A DNA stretch of 8,710 nt from NCBI GenBank assembly GCA_964613585.1, contig CAZTHL010000121.1, positions 1 to 8,710 of the forward strand, in the 5' to 3' direction. This DNA is from CAZTHL01 sp964613585. GTDB lineage: Bacteria; Pseudomonadota; Alphaproteobacteria; DSM-16000; Inquilinaceae. The notes beneath the pieces are model-generated. The model saw only the letters and a list, made by a program, of their open reading frames with translations. It ran no database searches and was not told where the DNA came from. Positions 1 through 5,644 of the stretch are shown piece after piece. Each line of letters starts with the position of its first letter. Position 1 is the stretch's first letter. Made by a program: the position numbers and the translations under genes.

Positions 1-1
1 G

Positions 2-2059
2 GACGGCGACCGGTTCATCGAGATCTGGAACCTCGTCTTCATGCAGTACGAGCAGATCGACCGAGAGACCCGGGTCGAGCTGCCGCGGCCGTCGATCGAC
101 ACCGGCATGGGGCTGGAGCGGGTCGCGGCGGTGCTGCAGGGCCGGCACGACAATTATGACATCGATCTGATGCGCACGCTGATCGAGGCCTCGGCCGAGG
201 TCACCGGGATCGCGCCGGACGGGCCGCACGCGGTGTCGCACCGGGTGATGGCCGACCATCTGCGGTCGACTGCGTTCCTCATGGCCGACGGCGTCATGCC
301 GTCGAACGAGGGGCGCGGCTACGTCCTGCGCCGGATCATGCGCCGGGCCATGCGCCATGCCCACATGCTGGGCGCGCGCGATCCGGTGATGTGGCGGCTG
401 GTGCCGGCGCTGGTCGAGCAGATGGGCAACGCCTTTCCGGAGCTGCAGCGGGCGCAGGCGCTGATCACCGAGACCCTGAAGCTCGAGGAGGGCCGCTTCA
501 AGAGCACCCTCGACCGCGGACTCAAGCTGCTGGCCGAGGAAACCGAGCGGCTGCCCGACGGGGCCCCGCTGCCGGGCGACGTGGCTTTCCGGCTCTACGA
601 CACCTACGGCTTTCCGCTCGATCTGACCGAGGACGTGCTGCGCGGGCAGGGCCGCGATGTCGACCATGCCGGCTTCGAGGCGGCCATGGAGCGGCAGCGC
701 GAGGAGGCGCGGCGCAGCTGGGCCGGCTCGGGCGAGGCGGTGACCGAGTCCGTGTGGTTCGAGATCCGCGCCCGGGTCGGGCCGACCGAATTCCTGGGTT
801 ACAGCACCGAGGAGGCGGAGGCGGTGGTGGCCGCGCTGATCCGCGACGGCCGGCCGGTCGAGCGGGTTGAGGCCGGGGACGAGGTGGCCATCGTGCTGAA
901 CCAGACCCCGTTCTACGGGGAGTCGGGCGGTCAGGTGGGTGATCGCGGCGCCCTGTTCACGCCGGGCGGCGCGGAGGCGGTGATCGAGGATACCCAGAAG
1001 AAGGCGGGGGATCTGTGGGTCCATCACGCGACGGTGGAGAAGGGCACGCTTGCCCTCGGCGACATGGCCGAGCTGCGGGTGGACCGTCACCGGCGCGGCG
1101 CGATCCGCGCCAACCACTCGGCGACCCATCTCCTGCATGCCGCGCTGCGCCGGCGGCTGGGTGAGCATGTGACCCAGAAGGGGTCGCTGGTAGCGCCCGA
1201 CCGCTTGCGTTTCGATGTAAGCCATCCGCGGGCGGTGAGCGTCGAGGACATGCGGGCCGTGGAGCGGGAGGTGAACGCCCGGATCCGCGAGAACGCCGAG
1301 GTGATCACCCGGCTCATGAGCCCGGAGGAGGCCATCGCCGAGGGCGCCATGGCGCTGTTCGGCGAGAAGTACGGCGACACGGTTCGCGTCGTCGGCATGG
1401 GCCAGGAGGGCAACCGACAGTACTCGCTTGAGCTGTGCGGTGGCACGCATGTCCGGCGCACCGGGGACATCGGCTGCTTCAAGCTCGTGGCGGAGAGCGC
1501 GGTGGCGGCGGGCGTGCGCCGCATCGAGGCGCTGACCGGCGACGCCGCGATCGGGCATGTCGAGGATATGGAGGCGCTGCTGGACGAGACGGCGTCGACG
1601 CTGAAGGCGGCCCGTGCGGCCCTGCCGGAGCGGCTGCGCGCGCTCGTCGAGGAACGGCGACGGCTCGAAGGCGAGATCGGCGAGCTGCACCGCAAGCTGG
1701 CCAGTGGGGCCGGGGTGAACGGCGCGAGCGTCAAGGAGGTCAACGGCGTGCGCTTCGCCGGCCGGGTCCTGGAGGGGGTGCCTCCGAAGGAGCTCAAGCC
1801 CATGGCCGACGAGCTGAAGAGCCAGCTCGGCTCGGCGGTGGTGGCGCTGATCGGCGTCAACGACGGCAAGGCGTCAATCGTCATCGGCGTGACCGATGAC
1901 CTGACCGGTCGCTTCAACGCGGTCGATCTGGTCCGCGCGGGCTCGGCCGTGCTCGGCGGCAGGGGCGGCGGAGGTCGGCCCGACATGGCCCAGGCCGGCG
2001 GTCCGGACGGGGCCCAGGCCGAGGCCGCGCTCGAGGCCCTGGAGCAGGCTCTGGCGTGA
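2..2059 (+). CDS. alaS: Alanine--tRNA ligase, 5'-truncated by window edge
   Basis: Charges tRNA-Ala with alanine in the cytoplasm and hydrolyses mischarged Ser/Gly-tRNA-Ala. The frame is open from base 2, before the first ATG at 41, so the gene starts outside the window. About 685 residues are visible against roughly 880 for the family, so the N-terminal ~200 residues with class II motifs 1 and 2 are missing. Counting visible residues, class II motif 3 appears as GMGLER at 35-40. The editing-domain metal site has HSATH at 372-376 and CGGTH at 479-483. A heptad-like stretch follows, and the glycine-rich C-Ala domain (GGRGGGGRPDM) closes the protein near 653-665. The 3' end is intact (TGA 2057-2059). 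The next gene starts 187 bases on, past a hairpin, so alaS is probably not co-transcribed with it. Identity is certain from motifs and full collinearity. Confidence 0.98.
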   Translation, partial: DGDRFIEIWNLVFMQYEQIDRETRVELPRPSIDTGMGLERVAAVLQGRHDNYDIDLMRTLIEASAEVTGIAPDGPHAVSHRVMADHLRSTAFLMADGVMPSNEGRGYVLRRIMRRAMRHAHMLGARDPVMWRLVPALVEQMGNAFPELQRAQALITETLKLEEGRFKSTLDRGLKLLAEETERLPDGAPLPGDVAFRLYDTYGFPLDLTEDVLRGQGRDVDHAGFEAAMERQREEARRSWAGSGEAVTESVWFEIRARVGPTEFLGYSTEEAEAVVAALIRDGRPVERVEAGDEVAIVLNQTPFYGESGGQVGDRGALFTPGGAEAVIEDTQKKAGDLWVHHATVEKGTLALGDMAELRVDRHRRGAIRANHSATHLLHAALRRRLGEHVTQKGSLVAPDRLRFDVSHPRAVSVEDMRAVEREVNARIRENAEVITRLMSPEEAIAEGAMALFGEKYGDTVRVVGMGQEGNRQYSLELCGGTHVRRTGDIGCFKLVAESAVAAGVRRIEALTGDAAIGHVEDMEALLDETASTLKAARAALPERLRALVEERRRLEGEIGELHRKLASGAGVNGASVKEVNGVRFAGRVLEGVPPKELKPMADELKSQLGSAVVALIGVNDGKASIVIGVTDDLTGRFNAVDLVRAGSAVLGGRGGGGRPDMAQAGGPDGAQAEAALEALEQALA

Positions 2060-2127
2060 GCCGGCCGGGTCGCGCCTCTCGAGAGCTTTTCCCCGTGATG
2101 ATGCGGATCCGGCCGACCGGCCTTCTC

Positions 2128-2174
2128 CTCCGCCCGGCCTGCACAGCCTATTGTCGTCGGGTGGCCGGGCGGGG
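2128..2174 (+). terminator. GC-rich inverted repeat downstream of alaS (possible terminator)
   Basis: CTCCGCCCGGCC (2128-2139) pairs with GGCCGGGCGGGG (2163-2174): 12 pairs including one G-T, around a 23-base loop. It lies 70 bases after the alaS stop in the alaS-moxR gap. No T-run follows, so it is not a textbook Rho-independent terminator. It could also be a mRNA-stabilising or attenuation structure. I see no convincing -35/-10 pair for the next gene in this gap. Confidence 0.35.
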
Positions 2175-2246
2175 AAGCGGGCCGGCGATGCCACCTAAAC
2201 CGGCAACGCTCTAGTCGCCTCCTCTTCAATGGACAGGAAGGGTGCC

Positions 2247-3101
2247 ATGACCGGACGGTTCGAAGGGACCGCGAGCTACGTCACGACGCAGGATCTGACG
2301 GTGGCGGTGAACGCCGCGGTGACCCTGCAGCGGCCGCTGCTGATCAAGGGTGAGCCGGGCACCGGCAAGACCATCCTGGCGCGCGAGGTGGCCGCGGCGC
2401 TGGGCGCGCCGCTGATCGAGTGGCACGTGAAGTCGACCACCCGGGCCCAGCAGGGCCTCTACGAGTACGACGCCGTGGCGAGGCTGCGGGACAGCCAGCT
2501 TGGCGATCCGCGCGTGCACGACATCGCCAACTATATCGTGCGCGGCAAGCTGTGGGAGGCGTTCGAGAACCCGGTGCGGCCGGTGCTGCTGATCGACGAG
2601 ATCGACAAGGCGGACATCGAGTTTCCCAACGACCTGCTGCTCGAGCTCGACCGCATGGAGTTCCATGTGTACGAGACGCAGCAGGTGGTCCGCGCTCGGC
2701 ACCGGCCGGTGGTCATCATCACCTCGAACAATGAGAAGGAGCTGCCCGACGCCTTTCTGCGGCGGTGCTTCTTCCACTTCATCCGCTTCCCCGATGCCGA
2801 GACCATGGGCCGGATCGTCGAGGTGCACTTTCCGGGACTGAAGGGTGAGCTGCTGCGCGAGGCGCTCAGTCTGTTCTACGAGGTGCGCGAGGTGCCGGGG
2901 CTGAAAAAGAAGCCGTCGACCTCGGAGCTCATCGACTGGATCAAGCTGCTGGTGGCCGAGGACATGGACCCTGCGACCCTGCGCAGCCGCGACCCCAAGA
3001 AGGTGATCCCGCCGCTGCACGGCGCCTTGTTGAAGAACGAGCAGGACGTCCATCTGTTCGAGCGGCTCGCCTTCATGCACCGTCGCCAGCAGCGGAGCTA
3101 G
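2247..3101 (+). CDS. MoxR-family AAA+ ATPase
   Basis: A 284-residue cytoplasmic AAA+ ATPase of the MoxR branch (COG0714), a group thought to act as ATP-driven chaperones or remodellers that work with VWA-domain partners. Walker A is GEPGTGKT at 35-42 and Walker B is LLIDEID at 114-120. The sensor 1 segment ITSNNEKELPDAFLRR spans about 158-173. The start at 2247 is chosen because AGGAAGGG (2235-2242) sits 4 bases upstream. An in-frame ATG at 2229 would add six residues (MDRKGA) and place that ribosome-binding site inside the gene. The VWA gene follows after 92 bases on the same strand, the usual MoxR-VWA pairing, so the two very likely form one functional unit. The substrate cannot be told from sequence. 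A long opposite-strand frame over this gene is a coding shadow. Confidence 0.93.
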   Translation: MTGRFEGTASYVTTQDLTVAVNAAVTLQRPLLIKGEPGTGKTILAREVAAALGAPLIEWHVKSTTRAQQGLYEYDAVARLRDSQLGDPRVHDIANYIVRGKLWEAFENPVRPVLLIDEIDKADIEFPNDLLLELDRMEFHVYETQQVVRARHRPVVIITSNNEKELPDAFLRRCFFHFIRFPDAETMGRIVEVHFPGLKGELLREALSLFYEVREVPGLKKKPSTSELIDWIKLLVAEDMDPATLRSRDPKKVIPPLHGALLKNEQDVHLFERLAFMHRRQQRS

Positions 3102-3193
3102 CGGACGCCGGGGACCTTGGCCATGGCGGACCGTGGGCGGGAGAGGGTGACGCTCTGGAGCTCCGTTGCCGCGCAACGCCAAGAGGTGAAGCC

Positions 3194-4378
3194 ATGTTCG
3201 CATCCCTGTTCTTCGAGCTGCGCCAAGCCGAGGTGCCGGTCTCCCTGAAGGAGTACCTGACGCTCATGGAGGGCATGCGCGCCGGAGTCGCGAGCTTCGA
3301 CGTTGAGAGCTTCTATTATCTTGCGCGGGCCACGCTGGTGAAGGACGAGCGCCATCTTGACCGCTTCGACCGGGTGTTCGGCCAGGTCTTCAAGGGTCTA
3401 GAGACGGTCGAGGGTGGCGGCGGGCAGGCGGCGGAGATCCCGGAGGACTGGCTGCGCGGCTTGGCCGAGCTTTATCTGACCGAGGAGGAAAAGCGGCAGA
3501 TCGAGGCGCTCGGCGGCTGGGACAGGCTGATGGAGACGCTGCGCCGGCGCCTCCGGGAGCAGGAGGGCCGCCACCAGGGCGGCAGCAAGTGGATCGGCAC
3601 GGCCGGGACCTCGCCCTTCGGCGCCTTCGGCTACAACCCTGAGGGTGTCCGGATCGGCCAGGACCGCTCGCGCCATCGCCGGGCCGTCAAGGTCTGGGAC
3701 AAGCGGGAGTTCCGCAATCTCGACGACTCGGTCGAGCTGGGCACCCGCAACATCAAGGTGGCGCTTCGGCGGCTGCGCCGTTTTGCGAGGGAAGGGGCGG
3801 CGACGGAGCTGGACCTGCCCGGCACCATCGGCTCGACCGCGCGCAATGGGGGCATGCTCGACGTCCGGCTGCGGCCCGAGCGCCACAACGCGATCAAGGT
3901 GCTCCTGTGCCTGGATGTGGGCGGGTCGATGGACGACCATGTGCATGCCTGCGAGGAGCTGTTCTCGGCGGCGCGGAGCGAGTTCAAGCATCTCGAATAC
4001 TTCTACTTTCACAATTGCCCCTATGAGGGCCTGTGGCGCGACAATCAGCGGCGCCATGCGGAGAAGGTGCCAACGCTTGAGGTTTTGCACACCTATCCGC
4101 AAGACTATCGTCTTATCATGGTCGGCGATGCGGCGATGAGCCCATACGAGCTGTCGGTGTCCGGCGGCAGCGTCGAGCATTGGAACGAGGAGCCGGGGGA
4201 GGTCTGGCTCGACCGGCTGGTGCGAGCCTATCCGAAGGCGGTCTGGCTCAACCCCATGCCGGAATGGCAATGGACCTACTATCCGTCGACGCAGCTGGTC
4301 CGGCGGCTTATGCATGGACGCATGTTCGGCCTGACCTTGGAGGGGATCGACGGGGCCATGCGGGAGTTGAGCCGATGA
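3194..4378 (+). CDS. VWA-domain protein, COG3825/CoxE-like partner of the MoxR ATPase
   Basis: A 394-residue protein with no signal peptide or membrane segment, so probably cytoplasmic. The N-terminal ~200 residues are helical and charged (MFASLFFELRQ start), typical of COG3825 proteins. The VWA fold begins near residue 236. Its metal-site motif reads D-V-G-G-S at 241-245, where classical MIDAS has DxSxS, and a later conserved aspartate is D312 in MVGDAAMSP. From memory the G for the first S is usual in this subfamily and not damage. The start is supported by GAGGTG (3183-3188), 5 bases before the ATG. VWA proteins of this kind bind partner proteins through a metal ion and serve as adaptors for MoxR ATPases, which fits the gene upstream. 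The stop codon overlaps the start of the next gene (ATGA, 4375-4378), which points to translational coupling. Confidence 0.9.
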   Translation: MFASLFFELRQAEVPVSLKEYLTLMEGMRAGVASFDVESFYYLARATLVKDERHLDRFDRVFGQVFKGLETVEGGGGQAAEIPEDWLRGLAELYLTEEEKRQIEALGGWDRLMETLRRRLREQEGRHQGGSKWIGTAGTSPFGAFGYNPEGVRIGQDRSRHRRAVKVWDKREFRNLDDSVELGTRNIKVALRRLRRFAREGAATELDLPGTIGSTARNGGMLDVRLRPERHNAIKVLLCLDVGGSMDDHVHACEELFSAARSEFKHLEYFYFHNCPYEGLWRDNQRRHAEKVPTLEVLHTYPQDYRLIMVGDAAMSPYELSVSGGSVEHWNEEPGEVWLDRLVRAYPKAVWLNPMPEWQWTYYPSTQLVRRLMHGRMFGLTLEGIDGAMRELSR

Positions 4379-4761
4379 GGAACCGATACGGATCGAGGCA
4401 GGGCCTGGCGGCGCTGGCGGCTTTGGCCGGAGCGCTCAGTCTGGCCCCGGGCGACGCGGCCCGGGCGCAAACCGCCCCCGGCGATGGAGAGCAGGAGATC
4501 TTTGTCGAGCCGGGCATACCGCTGAGCGAGGTCGGCGATCACAATCCTCGAGTCGGCGAGGCGACGCCACTGGACATTCAGGAGATGCCGGTGACCGACC
4601 TGCTTAACCGGCTGTCCGCGCAGGGCTATGCCCGGTACAGCAGCATACGGCGGGTCGGGGACATCTATCGTGTCGAGGCGGTGACCACCGATCTGCGGCC
4701 GGTCACCCTCGAGGTCGACGCCACCACGGGTGAGATTCGGAGCCTCGAGCAGGGAGGCTGA
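4375..4761 (+). CDS. Small secreted PepSY-like protein
   Basis: A 128-residue protein with a likely Sec signal peptide: Arg-rich start (MRNRYGSRQ), a hydrophobic Ala/Leu core at 11-24, and an ARA|Q cleavage site near 31/32. The mature part is acidic. Residues ~60-128 look like one PepSY unit: a helix with the segment VTDLLNRLSAQGY, then strands IYRVEAV and VTLEVDATTGEIRSL, the last being the usual 'VD..TG.I' ending. PepSY domains are often protease-inhibitory or sensory modules in the cell envelope. Here the assignment rests on pattern, without any search. GGGAG (4362-4366) lies 8 bases before the ATG, and the ATG overlaps the VWA stop, so it is probably co-translated with that gene. Why a periplasmic protein is coupled to a cytoplasmic MoxR/VWA pair is not evident. 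An upstream in-frame start at 4180 would remove the signal peptide and is unlikely. Confidence 0.8.
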   Translation: MRNRYGSRQGLAALAALAGALSLAPGDAARAQTAPGDGEQEIFVEPGIPLSEVGDHNPRVGEATPLDIQEMPVTDLLNRLSAQGYARYSSIRRVGDIYRVEAVTTDLRPVTLEVDATTGEIRSLEQGG

Positions 4762-4770
4762 CGCTCCCGC

Positions 4771-4798
4771 GACGGCATCGGCGGCGGCGATCGCCGTC
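4771..4798 (+). terminator. Hairpin just after the MoxR-VWA-PepSY run (possible terminator)
   Basis: GACGGCATCG (4771-4780) pairs with CGAT-C-GCCGTC (4788-4798) with one bulged C and a 7-base loop, starting 10 bases after the PepSY stop. An overlapping alternative, GCTGACG/CGTCAGC (4757-4763 with 4795-4801), includes the stop codon. There is no T-run. The position suggests transcription termination or 3'-end protection. Confidence 0.4.
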
Positions 4799-4822
4799 AG
4801 CGTGAGGTCTTGACATCGGGAT

Positions 4823-4849
4823 GCGGCGGCCGGGCAGCCCGGCCGCCGC
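4823..4849 (+). terminator. Perfect 12-bp GC-only hairpin
   Basis: GCGGCGGCCGGG (4823-4834), loop CAG, CCCGGCCGCCGC (4838-4849): a perfect, all-G/C 12-bp stem with a 3-base loop. It is the second hairpin in a row after the PepSY gene. No T-run follows, so Rho-independent termination would be atypical. The structure itself is directly visible; the role is inferred. Confidence 0.45.
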
Positions 4850-4899
4850 GCGCCGCGAGTTCATCGCCTTCGTCGCAAATCACTGAAAGGAAACGTGGA

Positions 4900-4923
4900 T
4901 CAAGACGCCGGCCGGGGTCTTGA
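4900..4923 (+). other. Inverted repeat in the gcrA upstream region
   Basis: TCAAGAC (4900-4906) pairs with GTCTTGA (4917-4923). After one G-G mismatch the stem continues CC/GG around a GGCC tip. It could be a regulator-binding palindrome or an RNA hairpin. It lies upstream of the AT-rich block and so may be outside the gcrA transcript. Confidence 0.35.
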
Positions 4924-4964
4924 GCAGGGCTTCGTGCGCCTTCGGCTGAGTGCGAAAGCAGGTA

Positions 4965-5023
4965 TTGATAAAAACCTATAACGAGAAATTTAGTTAGCGC
5001 ACAGCCGAAATTCTTTATATACT
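4965..5023 (+). promoter_or_regulatory. Putative gcrA promoter region
   Basis: The AT-rich block holds two weak sigma70-like options. One is TATACT (5018-5023) as -10 without a good -35, giving a leader of about 95-100 bases. The other is TTGATA (4965-4970) with an 18-base gap to TTTAGT (4989-4994). Neither is strong; the region is more certain than the exact hexamers. I find no full CtrA box (TTAA-N7-TTAA), no DnaA box, and no GANTC methylation site in it. Confidence 0.35.
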
Positions 5024-5127
5024 GACTTAGATCTTGTACCGGCCTGGGAAGTCAGGCACCATATGTGGCGCCCCAGTCGGGAAAGGCCGCGATATCAAGC
5101 GGGTGTGCGCCAGAGGGAGTACGGGCG

Positions 5128-5517
5128 ATGAGTTGGACAGAGGAACGGGTCGATCGACTGCGCCAGCTTTGGGGATCGGGAAAGAGCGCCAGCGAGATCG
5201 CCGAGATGCTGGGGGGTGTCACGCGCAATGCCGTCATCGGCAAGGCGCACCGGCTGGGCCTGTCGGGGCGGCCGTCACCGATCAAGAGCCGGGAGAAGGC
5301 GCCGCTGGTGGCGAAGGCTTGCGGAGCGACGATCCTCAATCTGACCGACCGGATGTGCAAGTGGCCGATCGGCGATCCAAAGGACAAGGATTTTCATTTC
5401 TGTGGAAAGGCGGCCATCGCCAATCTGCCGTATTGCGCGGAGCACGCCGCCCTGGCCTACCAGCCACCAGCAAGCCGGACACGACGCGACGAGACGCGTG
5501 GCAAGATCGCCGGCTGA
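5128..5517 (+). CDS. gcrA: GcrA cell-cycle regulator, compact form
   Basis: GcrA is an alphaproteobacterial regulator that binds sigma70 and activates promoters, many with CcrM-methylated GANTC sites, to drive cell-cycle and division genes. The N-terminal helix-turn-helix domain (1-48) starts MSWTEERVDRL and contains TRNAVIGKAHRLGL at 32-45. The C-terminal sigma-interacting domain covers about 72-114, with CKWPIGDP (77-84) and C77, C92, C103 and H106 in a zinc-ribbon-like arrangement (FCG, PYCAEH). At 129 residues it is shorter than the ~170-residue Caulobacter protein because the linker is only about 23 residues. The ATG at 5128 begins the canonical MSWTEERV and has GAGGGAG (5113-5119) 8 bases upstream; earlier in-frame starts give no family similarity. 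It stands alone, convergent with icd. Confidence 0.96.
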   Translation: MSWTEERVDRLRQLWGSGKSASEIAEMLGGVTRNAVIGKAHRLGLSGRPSPIKSREKAPLVAKACGATILNLTDRMCKWPIGDPKDKDFHFCGKAAIANLPYCAEHAALAYQPPASRTRRDETRGKIAG

Positions 5518-5549
5518 CAGGGATGGGAGCCATTGGCAACGCGGGACGG

Positions 5550-5577
5550 GCGGGGCGGTGCGTCGGCATCGCCCCGC
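5550..5577. terminator. Strong hairpin between convergent gcrA and icd
   Basis: GCGGGGCGGTGC (5550-5561), loop GTCG, GCATCGCCCCGC (5566-5577): 12 pairs including one G-T. It starts 32 bases after the gcrA stop and lies 68 bases downstream of the icd stop. It could end transcription from both sides or block read-through collision. No T-run is present on either strand. Confidence 0.5.
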
Positions 5578-5612
5578 TGAGCGGCCCCCGCTGAGCGGCC
5601 CCCGCTGAGCGG
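5571..5612. repeat. Three tandem 14-bp units, each with an inverted repeat
   Basis: Units at 5571-5584, 5585-5598 and 5599-5612 read CCCCCGCTGAGCGG; the first differs only in its first base (G). Each contains CCGCT-G-AGCGG, an inverted repeat with 5-bp arms about a single central G. The first unit overlaps the right arm of the preceding hairpin. It fills the gcrA-icd convergent gap, so it may act in termination, bind a protein, or be a slippage-generated expansion. Confidence 0.85.
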
Positions 5613-5644
5613 ATCCGTTGCTCCCGTGTCCCGACCGATGCCGC

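Larger units (their letters stand above)
4762..5127. other. 366-base gene-free gap upstream of gcrA
   Basis: No convincing gene on either strand. The left part (4762-4925) is GC-rich and carries three inverted repeats. The right part (about 4960-5035) is AT-rich (22 of 60 bases G/C in 4981-5040), a sharp change from its surroundings and the best place for a promoter. The last ~90 bases before gcrA hold a small GCCTG/CAGGC stem near 5042-5057. A small RNA gene cannot be excluded, but no tRNA fold is visible. Confidence 0.6.

Noticed and set aside
1087..2229. 380-codon minus-strand frame opposite alaS
   Set aside because: Antisense shadow of alaS: translation is rich in R, S and P with no domain pattern, while the plus frame is unmistakable AlaS.
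3164..3178. CGTTGC/GCAACG 6-bp stem before the VWA gene
   Set aside because: Short and isolated in GC-rich DNA, and the ribosome-binding site lies outside it; likely chance.
2226..3203. 325-codon minus-strand frame opposite the MoxR gene
   Set aside because: Shadow frame; the plus strand carries intact Walker A, Walker B and sensor motifs.
3123..3242. Small plus-strand frame between the MoxR and VWA genes
   Set aside because: It overlaps the VWA start in another frame and its translation is C/S/P-rich with no plausible ribosome-binding site.
3398..4315. 305-codon minus-strand frame opposite the VWA gene
   Set aside because: Shadow frame; the plus gene has a ribosome-binding site, the VWA motif and coupling to the next gene.
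4810..4815. Perfect TTGACA as a -35 element
   Set aside because: At 16-18 bases downstream lies the all-G/C hairpin, with nothing resembling a -10.
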